Of a DNA stretch of 64,000 bases, positions 1 to 7,627 are shown in pieces. The stretch covers positions 186,001 through 250,000 of the forward strand of contig NZ_WNXZ01000001.1 of assembly GCF_009733845.1 (NCBI RefSeq). The letters are read 5' to 3'. Position 1 is the stretch's first letter. Every line of letters starts with the position of its first letter. The notes beneath the pieces were generated by a model. That model had not been told where the DNA came from and did not search any database. It was given only the letters and a program-made list of their open reading frames with translations. The DNA is from Pseudactinotalea terrae. GTDB lineage: Bacteria > Actinomycetota > Actinomycetes > Actinomycetales > Beutenbergiaceae. A program made the position numbers and the translations under genes.

Positions 1-2
1 AG

Positions 3-1010
3 ATCCGGTTCGTCTCCACCGGCACCGAGGCCACGATGACGGCGATCCGGCTGGCGCGGGCCGCCACCTCGCGGGACCTCGTCATCAAGTTCGCCGGGCA
101 CTACCACGGGCACTCGGACGGGCTGCTGGCCGCTGCGGGATCCGGTGTGGCGACGCTCGGCCTGCCGGGCTCGGCCGGTGTGCCGGAGCCGTTCGCGGCG
201 CTGACGATCGTGCTGCCGTACAACGACATCGAGGCGGTGCGGGCGGCGTTCGACATGCACCCGGGGCGGATCGCCGCCGTGATCACCGAGGCGGCTGCGG
301 CGAACATGGGCGTGGTGCCGCCCGAGCCGGAGTTCAACGCGGAGCTGTGCGCGCTGGCGCACACGTACGGTGCGCTGGTGATCGCCGACGAGGTGCTCAC
401 GGGGTTCCGGGTGCACCGCTGCGGCTGGTGGGGGATCGAGCGCGGCCTCGAGACCCGCTGGGAGCCCGACCTGCTGACCTTCGGGAAGGTGATCGGCGGC
501 GGCCTGCCCGTGGCGGCGCTGGCCGGTCGCGCAGAGCTGATGGACCAGCTCGCGCCGCTCGGGCCGGTGTACCAAGCAGGCACGCTGAGCGGGAACCCCG
601 TGGCGCTGGCCGCCGGTGCGGCCACGCTGCGGCTGGCGGACGAGGCCGTCTACGCCCGGCTGGACGCGGTCGCGCACGAGGTGAGCACCGCCGTCGAGCG
701 GGCGCTGGGAGGCGCCGGGGTGGCGGCGCACGTGCAGCGCGCGGGAAACCTGTTCTCGGTCGCCTTCGGGCAGCCCGCGCTGTGGGGCGGGACGCCCGGG
801 CCGCGCGACTACGCGGGTATGCAGGCCAGCGAGCACTGGCGCTTCCCGGCGTTCTTCCACGCGATGCGCGAGGCGGGCGTGAGCCTGCCGCCCTCGGCGT
901 TCGAGGCGTGGTTCGTGTCCGCCGCTCACGACGAGGAGGCGGTCGGGCAGATCATCGAGGCACTCCCGGCCGCGGCGCGGGCCGTGGCCGGAGCGTCAGC
1001 GCCCGCCTGA
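3..1010 (+). CDS. hemL: glutamate-1-semialdehyde 2,1-aminomutase, 5' truncated
   Basis: PLP-dependent enzyme that converts glutamate-1-semialdehyde to 5-aminolevulinate, the C5 entry to heme synthesis, in the cytoplasm. The reading frame is open from the first bases of the window ([18 protein letters not shown] is the family's cofactor-phosphate region), so the gene begins upstream; about 335 of the usual ~430 residues are present. The PLP lysine lies in [11 protein letters not shown] (codon 486-488), and the IADEV segment carries the aspartate that binds the pyridine nitrogen. The last 15 bases overlap the convergent gene at 996-1439. The family call is firm; the N-terminus is simply outside the window. 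Confidence 0.95.
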   Translation: MRFVSTGTEATMTAIRLARAATSRDLVIKFAGHYHGHSDGLLAAAGSGVATLGLPGSAGVPEPFAALTIVLPYNDIEAVRAAFDMHPGRIAAVITEAAAANMGVVPPEPEFNAELCALAHTYGALVIADEVLTGFRVHRCGWWGIERGLETRWEPDLLTFGKVIGGGLPVAALAGRAELMDQLAPLGPVYQAGTLSGNPVALAAGAATLRLADEAVYARLDAVAHEVSTAVERALGGAGVAAHVQRAGNLFSVAFGQPALWGGTPGPRDYAGMQASEHWRFPAFFHAMREAGVSLPPSAFEAWFVSAAHDEEAVGQIIEALPAAARAVAGASAPA

Positions 1011-1439
1011 GACGCTGGGCGCGTACTCGATCGCCACGACGTGATCGGCGCGGATGTCGCGCAGCAGTGGCTCGTCGACGGCGGAGATGCTCACGCTCAG
1101 TGCGCGCGCGGGCGTGACGACATCGGCAGGGTTCCATGCCGGCAGCACCGCGAGCCGGGTGACGTGCGGTGCGAGGCTGGGGAGGTCGTGGAGCCAGCCG
1201 AGCAGTGCGGGTGCGGGGATCTCACCAGGCTCGGCGGGTCGATCGCGGAGGCCGACGAGCGCGTCGCAGTCACACATCCGCCGCGTCAGCGTGAAGTGCA
1301 CGGCGCTCGGGCGCACGCACGAGGCTGCGATGCGTGTCGTGGTGGGCTGCGGCGCCACGCCGAGTCTGCGCTCGGTCGCGTGGAGCAGCGACTCACCGTA
1401 GGCGGCAGCGTTGATCGCCCAGATGACGGTCGTGCACAT
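996..1439 (-). CDS. hypothetical protein (147 aa)
   Basis: I do not recognise this protein. It starts at an ATG (CAT at 1437-1439) with [20 protein letters not shown] and ends [15 protein letters not shown], overlapping the end of hemL by 15 bp. Composition is that of a soluble cytoplasmic protein, with no signal peptide or membrane segment. It contains the cysteine pair CDC near residue 56. It is supported as a gene by its high-GC third positions, its tight convergence with hemL, and the lack of a better frame in this stretch. No function is proposed. Confidence 0.6.
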   Translation of the reverse strand: MCTTVIWAINAAAYGESLLHATERRLGVAPQPTTTRIAASCVRPSAVHFTLTRRMCDCDALVGLRDRPAEPGEIPAPALLGWLHDLPSLAPHVTRLAVLPAWNPADVVTPARALSVSISAVDEPLLRDIRADHVVAIEYAPSVSGGR

Positions 1440-1645
1440 CGGGTCATTCTGTCAGTCGCGAGGGGTGCAACGCCTGGTCGGTCGGTGACCGACGCGCGTG
1501 ACATCTTCATCCGGCACGCTCTCGTGGAGGGCGACTGGCGCACGCACCACTGATTCGTGCGGGCCGAGGCGGAGGTCGAGGGTCCGGTCCCGTGGCCGCG
1601 ACCCCATGGTCGACGGCTGACCAGCGCTCGCCCACCCGCGATCGG

Positions 1646-1683
1646 GATGTCGGTGGTCGAACATAGGTTTGATTCATGACCAC
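1646..1683 (+). repeat. 38-bp direct repeat, copy 1 (SOS-type promoter plus start codon)
   Basis: This is identical over 38 bp to 1753-1790, with start-to-start spacing of 107 bp. It contains the LexA-like box CGAACATAGGTTTG (1658-1671), a TAGGTT hexamer (1664-1669) and an ATG (1676) six bases further on. The repeat runs four codons' worth into coding sequence, so the promoter and translation start of the HNH gene have been duplicated as a unit. Confidence 0.9.
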
Positions 1684-1786
1684 CACACCTCCTGCGACTG
1701 AGCGCCCCGGCTCGACGGCGCTGTCGGGGGCGCTTGGGTGCGGTTGTGCCCAGATGTCGGTGGTCGAACATAGGTTTGATTCATGA
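1676..1786 (+). CDS. 36-codon upstream ORF made by promoter duplication
   Basis: The ORF starts at the duplicated ATG with MTTTPPATERPG and ends in a TGA at 1784-1786 that overlaps the ATG of the HNH gene (ATGA). It has the same start context as the HNH gene (TAGGTT, six bases, ATG), so if the upper promoter is active this frame should be translated and could couple to the HNH gene. The first residues (MTTT) match the N-terminus of the HNH protein and the rest has no recognisable similarity. It is probably a by-product of the duplication rather than a functional peptide. Confidence 0.4.
   Translation: MTTTPPATERPGSTALSGALGCGCAQMSVVEHRFDS
1765..1778 (+). promoter_or_regulatory. LexA (SOS) box overlapping the -10 of the HNH gene
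   Basis: CGAACATAGGTTTG matches the actinobacterial LexA consensus (CGAAC, four bases, GTTYG) except at one inner position. The second half contains TAGGTT (1771-1776), a -10-like hexamer six bases before the ATG at 1783, so bound LexA would cover the promoter. Some 13E12-family genes of Mycobacterium tuberculosis are known to be LexA-regulated. An identical box lies at 1658-1671. Confidence 0.75.
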
Positions 1787-3633
1787 CCACGACCGCCCTT
1801 CCTCGCACCACCGTGGCTCCTGCTGCGGTGGCGCGCGATGCTGATGAGGTGCTGGGGTCGGCGCGGGCGGCGCGGGTGCGTGCGGTGGCTGCGGAGGTGC
1901 AGGTGCTGGTGGATGCGGTGGACTGGGCGGTGTTGAATCCGCCGTTGTTCGGGCGTGAGGCAGCGACCTGGTACGCGGCCACGTCGCAGGGATCGGCGCC
2001 GGAGGCGCTGGAGGTCACCGCGGAGGGGGTGCCGGATGTGGACCGGGCCGCGGTGGCAGAGTTGGGGATCGCGTTGGGCATGAGCACCCAGGCCGCGCAG
2101 CGGCTGCTGGCGGATGCGTTGGAGCTGGCGTTCCGGCTCCCCACGGTCTGGACCCGGGTGGTCGCTGGTGAGGTCAGGCCGTGGCAGGCGCGGCGGGTCG
2201 CGCAGTCCACCCGCCAGCTGTCCAAGCTGGGGGCGGCGTTCGTGGACCGCGAGATCGCCCCGGCCGCTGACCGGGTCAACGGCCACCAGCTGGAAGGACT
2301 GATCGCGACCGCGATGGCCCGCCACGACGCGCAGCTGGCTGAGCAGCTCGCGGCCGAGCGCGCCGAGCAGCGCGATGTCCAGATCCACCTGGACGAGACC
2401 ACCCTGGCCGGGTTGACCCCGGTCAACGGGTGGGTGGACCTGCCCGATGCGCTGGACCTGGAAGCAGCCCTGTCGCACTGCGCCGAGCAGCTGGCCGCGT
2501 GGGGGTCGCAGGACCCCCTGAACGTGCGCCGCGCCCGCGCCCTGGGCGAGCTCGCCCGCGAACACCTGACCTTCACCGGCCAACCCGCCACCGACCACCC
2601 GGCCGACTTCGAGGGCGGCGAACGCGGTGGCAGCAGTGCTGGCGAGGCCGGCGATGGCGGCGGTAGCACCGCGGGTGTGCGGGCGGGCAAGCGGGTGCGG
2701 CCCAAGCGGCAGGTGGTGCTGTACGCGCACCTGACCGATGCAGCGATCTATGACGCGATCGGCCGCGGCACCACCCCGATCATCCAGTACCCCGACACCA
2801 CCAGCACCGCCGGGGGCACCGAGAGCAGCGCCCATCACGACAGCTGCGTCGGCAACGACGGCGACTGCAGCTACCGCGACGGTCACGGCGGTCACGGCGG
2901 AGGCGACGCCGGTAGCGGCGGTGGCAGTGGCGCCGGCGGCGCAGGTGGCGGGAGTTCGGGTTGCGGTACGAGTGGTGATGGGTGGCGGGTGCCGGTCTGG
3001 GTGGGGCGGGTGGAGAACACCGCGACCCCGGTCACCGCTGAGACGATCCGGGCCTGGTGTGCCGATCCGGGCACCCGGGTGACCGTCAAGCCGGTGCTGG
3101 ACCTGAACGGTTACCAGCAGGCCGACTCCTACGAGGTCCCGGGCCGGATCAAGGAACAGATCCGGCTCCGCGATGGCACCTGCATCTTCCCCAACTGTCG
3201 TGCCAAAGCCCTCTACTGCCAGGACGACCACGTCGAGCCCTACGACCACGCTGACCCGGGCGCGGGTGGTCGGACCGAGACCAGTAACCTGCGGCTGCTG
3301 TGTCAACGGCATCACAACCTCAAGACCCACCACGGCTTCAGCTACATCATCCTGACGAACGGGGCGGTGTTGTGGCGCACCCCGCACGGGCTACGCATCC
3401 GCCGCAACCGCGACGGCACCGTCGACTACCTCACCCGACACCGAAACCGCTACGGACCCCACGGCGACGACGGGACTGGCGACCGGGTCGAGGCCACCAC
3501 AGCAGCACGCGGCGGTCGTCGCCAGCGTGGCATGCACGGCTGGGACGCCATCGACGGACTCGAGACCCTGAACCCTGCCGACCAGAGCGAGCGCCGCAAC
3601 GGTCTCGACGACCTCGGCCCACCACCCTTCTGA
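1783..3633 (+). CDS. 13E12/DUF222 family HNH endonuclease-like protein
   Basis: Actinobacterial 13E12-repeat protein of 616 aa. Residues ~20-360 form the alpha-helical DUF222 region, followed by a Gly-rich linker (~365-395). A C-terminal HNH nuclease fold follows, with a CIFPNC zinc knuckle (C467, C472), DDHVEPYD (H483) and CQRHHN (H510, H511, N512). HNH motifs suggest metal-dependent DNA cleavage, but the physiological role of the family is not established; members are multicopy and often behave like selfish genes. The ATG at 1783 is chosen from the TAGGTT box six bases upstream, which implies a leaderless mRNA, and from family N-termini beginning just before the DUF222 helices. The linker is low-complexity and its codons are repetitive. 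Confidence 0.9.
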   Translation: MTTTALPRTTVAPAAVARDADEVLGSARAARVRAVAAEVQVLVDAVDWAVLNPPLFGREAATWYAATSQGSAPEALEVTAEGVPDVDRAAVAELGIALGMSTQAAQRLLADALELAFRLPTVWTRVVAGEVRPWQARRVAQSTRQLSKLGAAFVDREIAPAADRVNGHQLEGLIATAMARHDAQLAEQLAAERAEQRDVQIHLDETTLAGLTPVNGWVDLPDALDLEAALSHCAEQLAAWGSQDPLNVRRARALGELAREHLTFTGQPATDHPADFEGGERGGSSAGEAGDGGGSTAGVRAGKRVRPKRQVVLYAHLTDAAIYDAIGRGTTPIIQYPDTTSTAGGTESSAHHDSCVGNDGDCSYRDGHGGHGGGDAGSGGGSGAGGAGGGSSGCGTSGDGWRVPVWVGRVENTATPVTAETIRAWCADPGTRVTVKPVLDLNGYQQADSYEVPGRIKEQIRLRDGTCIFPNCRAKALYCQDDHVEPYDHADPGAGGRTETSNLRLLCQRHHNLKTHHGFSYIILTNGAVLWRTPHGLRIRRNRDGTVDYLTRHRNRYGPHGDDGTGDRVEATTAARGGRRQRGMHGWDAIDGLETLNPADQSERRNGLDDLGPPPF

Positions 3634-4176
3634 ACGACCCGCCCCGAACCCCGCCACCCCACGAGGAGGCGGGGACACGGGCATGTCCGCAGAGGTGACA
3701 GCGTCTTCGTGCGGGCGTCGAGCGGCCGCAGCGAGCGCTCCGTTGCCGAGAGCGGGTGGGTCGCCCCGGGGAACCGCAGCAGCTCCCCAGAGGCCAGCTG
3801 CACTCGCAGCCGGGCCATCTTCTGGCTCGCGCTCGCGGCCGCGTGCAGCATCAGCGCACCGCCCCCGACGCCGCCCACCCCGAGCCCGCCCGCCCCGACG
3901 CCGCCCGCCCCGACGCCGTCCACTCCGCCGAGATCGTGGATCGACGCCGAGATCGTAGATCGCGATCTACGAAGTGGCCGCGGATCTACGATCTCGCGGA
4001 GCGAGGTCGGGGATGCCGTGAGCCTGGCCCCCACGAGGCGGGGCTCCCGAATCGGGGCCGGAGCCATCAGAACAGCCCCGCCGGGGTACGGACCGTGACA
4101 CGGCGTACGTCCGTGGACGTGCCCCCGCGCTGGCGAAGCCAGAGCACGACCACCGCACCGGCGGCAGGATGGGGTC
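3634..4176. other. 543-bp intergenic region with palindromic repeats
   Basis: I see no convincing gene. The stretch holds a CG-rich run of short repeats (3880-3925) and the palindromic cluster at 3930-3995. On the minus strand, a frame from the ATG at 3851 down to about 3700 reads like protein (ASQKMARLRVQLASGELLRF) and could be the relic of a lost gene, but it runs on into the antisense of the HNH gene without a stop. The base just before the reductase shows no strong Shine-Dalgarno sequence. Confidence 0.5.
3930..3995. repeat. 19-bp-period palindromic repeat cluster
   Basis: GAGATCGTGGATC (3930-3942) is followed 19 bp later by GAGATCGTAGATC (3949-3961), and inverted GATCTACGA motifs lie at 3964-3972 and 3983-3991, again 19 bp apart. 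Within the cluster TCGTAGATCGCGATCTACGA (3953-3972) is a perfect 20-bp palindrome, and 3949-3961 is an exact inverted copy of 3983-3995. The RNA could fold into alternative hairpins. It looks like a REP-type intergenic element. Confidence 0.8.
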
Positions 4177-5334
4177 ATGAACCGCATCGTGGTGATCGGA
4201 GCCGGGCTGACCGCAGCCAACGCCGTCGAGACCCTCAGAGATGAGGGGTACAGAGGGGAACTGACCGTCGTCGGTGACGAGCCGGTGCTGCCGTACGAGC
4301 GTCCACCGCTGAGCAAGGACGTCTTGCAGGGCAACAGCGAGTTCGACGTCCTTCACGACGCGCAGTGGTACGGCGAGCGGGACACCCGGGTGGTCACGGG
4401 CACCGAGGCGACCGGCATCGACCTGGAGGGCCGGAAAGTCACGTTGAGCACCGGGGAGGAGCTGCCCTACGACGGCCTGCTCATCGCGACCGGGGCGGAT
4501 CCGCGCGTGCCGTCGATCCCCGGTGGCGAGCGCGCCCTCACGCTGCGGACGCACGCCGACGAGCAGAAGCTCAGGTCCACGTTCACCGAGGGCGGGAAGC
4601 TCGTGACGATCGGCGGCGGTTGGATCGGGCTGGAGGTGGCGGCGTCGGCGCGGCAGGCAGGCATGGAGGTGACCGTTCTCGAGCGTGGTCGGCTGCCGCT
4701 GGCCACAGTGCTTGGCCCGGAGATCGCGGAGCACCTCCGCGCGCTGCACACCGGCCACGGGGTCGAGATCCTCACCGAGGTCGACGCTCTCGAGGTCACC
4801 GACGACGGCGTGACCACCTCCGCAGGGCCTGTCGCCGCGGACGCGGTGCTGGCTGCGATCGGGGTGGAGCCGACCACCGAGCTGGCGGCCGCCGCAGGGC
4901 TGGTGGTCACCGACGGCATCGTCGCGGACACGCGCTTCCAGACCTCCGACCCGCACGTCTGGGCGGCCGGGGACGTCGCGTTGGTCACGCACGCCACCCT
5001 CGGGCCGCTGCGGTCGGAGCACTGGGACAACGCGATCCGGCAGGGCAAGGCGGTGGCGGGGGCGATGCTCGGCCAGGACGTCGCCTACGACTGGCAGCCG
5101 TACTTCTTCACCGACCAGTTCGAGTTCTCGATGGAGTACGTGGGGCACTCGTCACCGTCGGACACCGTGGTGATCCGCGGCGATCTCGCGAACAACGAGT
5201 TCATCGCCTACTGGCTCGACGACGCCAGGGTCGTCACCGCCGGCATGAACGTCGGCATCTGGGATGTCAACGACACCCTGCGGGACATGATCGGCACGAC
5301 GCCGAGGCCCGAGGACCTCACCGACCTGCGCTGA
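4177..5334 (+). CDS. NAD(P)/FAD-dependent reductase, ferredoxin/rubredoxin reductase type
   Basis: Pyridine-nucleotide disulfide oxidoreductase-fold flavoprotein of 385 aa, cytoplasmic, likely passing electrons from NAD(P)H to a small ferredoxin or similar partner. It has an N-terminal FAD Rossmann motif VVIGAGLTAAN (residues 5-15), the YERPPLSK segment typical of this reductase group (~45-52), a second NAD(P)H Rossmann motif TIGGGWIGLEV (~144-154) and the FAD-ribityl motif AAGDVA (~263-268). A C-terminal thioredoxin-reductase-like dimer domain with YxQP-type segments follows (~300-385). No ferredoxin or P450 gene is adjacent, so the partner is unknown. It ends seven bases from the convergent apt gene; the two stop codons are the arms of a CTGATCGCGATCAG palindrome (5331-5344). 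Confidence 0.88.
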   Translation: MNRIVVIGAGLTAANAVETLRDEGYRGELTVVGDEPVLPYERPPLSKDVLQGNSEFDVLHDAQWYGERDTRVVTGTEATGIDLEGRKVTLSTGEELPYDGLLIATGADPRVPSIPGGERALTLRTHADEQKLRSTFTEGGKLVTIGGGWIGLEVAASARQAGMEVTVLERGRLPLATVLGPEIAEHLRALHTGHGVEILTEVDALEVTDDGVTTSAGPVAADAVLAAIGVEPTTELAAAAGLVVTDGIVADTRFQTSDPHVWAAGDVALVTHATLGPLRSEHWDNAIRQGKAVAGAMLGQDVAYDWQPYFFTDQFEFSMEYVGHSSPSDTVVIRGDLANNEFIAYWLDDARVVTAGMNVGIWDVNDTLRDMIGTTPRPEDLTDLR

Positions 5335-5340
5335 TCGCGA

Positions 5341-5904
5341 TCAGTCGACGGTCGTGAGGGCGTGGATCGGCACGTCGGCCGGGATACGGGCCCGCCCGCC
5401 GAGCGCGGCGAGCTCCATCGCGACCACCACGGCGGTCACCACACCACCGGCGCGCCGCACGAGCTCCACGGCCGCGGCGGCGGTGCCACCGGTCGCGAGC
5501 ACGTCGTCGACCACCACGACCCGTGCTCCCTTCCCGACGTCGGCCGGCTGCAGCTCCAGGGACGCCGAGCCGTACTCGAGTTGGTAGCCCTGCACCAGCA
5601 ACGCGTCGGTCCCGGTGCCGGGCAGCTTCCCGGGCTTGCGCAGCGGCAGCACCCCACCGCCACCAGCCACGGCAGCGGCCGCCCCCAGCAGGAACCCGCG
5701 CGCCTCCAGCGCCGCGTAGAGGTCCGCCTCGCCACCCAGAGAAGCGATCGCCTCCGCCACCACGCCGAGCGAGTCGGAGTGGCACAGCACTGGCGTCAGG
5801 TCCCGGAACAGCACCCCGGGCTCGGGGAAGTCCGGGGTCAACCGGGTGCGCTCGATGATCGCCGCCGCAGCCCGCTCGACCACCGCGGCCCTCGCGTCGC
5901 TCAC
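5341..5904 (-). CDS. apt: adenine phosphoribosyltransferase
   Basis: Purine salvage enzyme: adenine + PRPP gives AMP + PPi. The 187-aa length is normal. The family start segment DFPEPGVLFRDLTPVL (25-40), the flexible-loop region around 86-112 and the PRPP-binding motif VVVVDDVLATGGT (129-141) are all intact. The start is GTG, overlapping the TGA of the upstream SGNH gene by four bases (GTGA). Its position as last gene of an ABC-transporter operon is unusual; in many actinobacteria apt lies near secDF and relA. Translation is likely coupled to the gene before it. Confidence 0.95.
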   Translation of the reverse strand: MSDARAAVVERAAAAIIERTRLTPDFPEPGVLFRDLTPVLCHSDSLGVVAEAIASLGGEADLYAALEARGFLLGAAAAVAGGGGVLPLRKPGKLPGTGTDALLVQGYQLEYGSASLELQPADVGKGARVVVVDDVLATGGTAAAAVELVRRAGGVVTAVVVAMELAALGGRARIPADVPIHALTTVD

Positions 5905-6929
5905 ACCGTGCTCACGGGCTCGGCTGCCAGCAGGGGGCCCAGCACGGCGCTGAGACGCTCGCCCATGAGGCGGTAGCCGACGGCGTCGGGGTGGAGCTCG
6001 TCTGGCAGCAGGTCCACGTCGTCGAAGCCGATGATGCTCGGCCCATCCACGAGGTGAAGCCGGTCGTCGGCGGTACCGGCGACGACCTCGGCGATCGCCT
6101 CACGCATCCACTCCAGCGTCACACCTGTGACGTTCGGGGTGCTCTCGCGGGGCGGCGAGACGATCGGAGTCATGACGGCGATCGGCGCCTCCGGGTGCGC
6201 CTCCCGCACCTGGTCGATCAACCCGGCCACCTGCGGGCCGAACGTGCGGGTCGACATCGTGGCGCCACCCTGCACGTTGATGCCCAGGCACAGGCTCACG
6301 ATGTCCGCCGGGATCGCCGCGATCGTACGCGCGGCCACCGGGTCGAGGTGGCACTGGCCGCCGAACCCGAGGCAGGTGAGGTCCCAGTCGAGCGCCCGCG
6401 CCACCACGGCCGGCCACGTCTCGCTCGGGCCCGCCGCTGTGCTGCACTGCGTGATCGAGGACCCGTAGGTGGTCCACCGAGCCGCGGCAACGGGAGCAGC
6501 CGAGACCGCGCCCGCCACCTGCACCGACCGGATCCACAGGTCGCCCACCTGCGGCAGCCACACCTGCACCCGGTGCTCCCCGCCAGGCAGCGCCACGGTC
6601 AGGCCGAGCGGGCCGTGCGCCAGGTCCACGCGCTCGTGCAACTCGCCGTCGACCAGCACGTCGATCCGGTGGTCGCGGTCCAGCTCGATCGTCAGGTCAC
6701 CCTCGATCCGGACCGAGTCCGCATCCGTGACGACGTCGAGCCGTACCCCGGCAGCCTCGCGCGCCTTGGCGAGCAGCTCGGGCGAGAACGCCCTGCCCAC
6801 CAGCTCGGGGAGGATCCGCCAGGCGCGTTGAGCGCCGCCACGGTGCTCCCAGCCGGCGGCACCCCGCCAGGCATCGGGTCGGACATCCGGTCGCAGCTCG
6901 GTGGTCACGATCGCCCAACCTACCCTCAC
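5901..6929 (-). CDS. SGNH/GDSL-type hydrolase with N-terminal beta domain
   Basis: Predicted esterase/lipase-fold hydrolase (342 aa) without signal peptide, so probably cytoplasmic. Block I is GSSIT (156-160, nucleophile Ser), block II GFGG (188-191), block III GIN (216-218) and block V DELHP (310-314) with the catalytic Asp and His; the set is complete. Residues ~60-150 look like a beta-rich carbohydrate-esterase accessory domain, as in two-domain SGNH enzymes such as CE2/CE3-like deacetylases. The GTG start at 6929 overlaps the stop of the upstream ATPase gene (GTGA); an in-frame GTG at 6908 is an alternative. The substrate is unknown, but acyl or acetyl groups on sugars are plausible. Confidence 0.85.
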   Translation of the reverse strand: MRVGWAIVTTELRPDVRPDAWRGAAGWEHRGGAQRAWRILPELVGRAFSPELLAKAREAAGVRLDVVTDADSVRIEGDLTIELDRDHRIDVLVDGELHERVDLAHGPLGLTVALPGGEHRVQVWLPQVGDLWIRSVQVAGAVSAAPVAAARWTTYGSSITQCSTAAGPSETWPAVVARALDWDLTCLGFGGQCHLDPVAARTIAAIPADIVSLCLGINVQGGATMSTRTFGPQVAGLIDQVREAHPEAPIAVMTPIVSPPRESTPNVTGVTLEWMREAIAEVVAGTADDRLHLVDGPSIIGFDDVDLLPDELHPDAVGYRLMGERLSAVLGPLLAAEPVSTV

Positions 6930-7627
6930 GCGGCGGTGTGCCGCCCACGTGGCCGCGCCCGCCCGTCGTGCAGCTCGAGCACCCGATCGGCGCGCCCCAT
7001 CAGCAGCGGGTCGTGCGTCGAGACCACCGCCGCGAGCCCACGCTCGTGCACCAGCTCCGCGAGCAGGTCCATGATCGTGGCCGCCGTCGCGGAGTCGAGC
7101 TGCCCGGTCGGCTCGTCGGCGATGAGGATCTCCGGTGCGGACGCCAACGCCCTTGCGATCCCGACCCGCTGCTGCTGGCCACCGGAGAGCTCGTACGGCC
7201 GCTGGTTCGCGTGCGCTGCGAGCCCCACGAGCTCCAACGCCTCGGCCACCCGTCTCTCGCGCTCGTCGCCCGGGGTCTCCACGAGCCGCAGCGGCACCTC
7301 CACGTTCTCGGCCGCGGACAGCACCGGGATCAGCCCGAACGACTGGAAGATGTAGGAGAGCCGCCGCCGTCGTACATCCAGCTGCTCGGCCTCGCTCATC
7401 GCGGTCAGCTCCGACTCGCCGAGCCAGACCGTGCCCGAGGTCGGCCGGTCCAGTCCGCCCAGCAGGTTCAGCAGCGTGGTCTTGCCCGACCCCGACGGCC
7501 CTCGCACCACGAGCAGCTCGCCCGCGTGCGCCTCGAGGCTCACCTCCGTGAGGGCGTGCACATCGCCCGACGGCGTGCTGAACACCCTGCTCAGGCCCCG
7601 CCCGGTCAGTGCCGGCGACCCGCTCAT
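6926..7627 (-). CDS. ABC transporter ATP-binding protein, MacB/LolD type
   Basis: ATPase subunit (233 aa) for the FtsX-type permeases encoded upstream. Walker A is GPSGSGKT (43-50), the signature LSGGQQQ (147-153), Walker B ILIADE (167-172) and the switch histidine VSTHD (~198-202). The Q-loop FQSFGLIPVL is of the MacB/LolD kind. The ATG at 7627 is chosen because it overlaps the preceding stop (ATGA) and gives a normal length; a longer frame to 7699 adds only Arg-rich sequence. It is one of two different ATPases in the same operon. Confidence 0.93.
   Translation of the reverse strand: MSGSPALTGRGLSRVFSTPSGDVHALTEVSLEAHAGELLVVRGPSGSGKTTLLNLLGGLDRPTSGTVWLGESELTAMSEAEQLDVRRRRLSYIFQSFGLIPVLSAAENVEVPLRLVETPGDERERRVAEALELVGLAAHANQRPYELSGGQQQRVGIARALASAPEILIADEPTGQLDSATAATIMDLLAELVHERGLAAVVSTHDPLLMGRADRVLELHDGRARPRGRHTAA

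Noticed and set aside
1440-1645. Short minus-strand frames (70-160 codons) between the unknown gene and the HNH repeat
   Set aside because: They run across the SOS-type repeat with Arg/Pro/Ser-rich composition and no start context; treated as non-coding.
2820-2960. GGC-rich repeats as a DNA repeat element
   Set aside because: They encode the Gly-rich linker of the 13E12 protein in frame, a common feature of that family.
3700-3851. Minus-strand protein-like frame (start ATG at 3851) as a real gene
   Set aside because: No stop before it enters the antisense of the HNH gene, no ribosome site and low-complexity flanks; at best a relic.
5331-5344. CTGATCGCGATCAG palindrome as a terminator or operator
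   Set aside because: It is formed by the two convergent stop codons and seven bases between them; a 7-bp arm without loop or T-run is weak.
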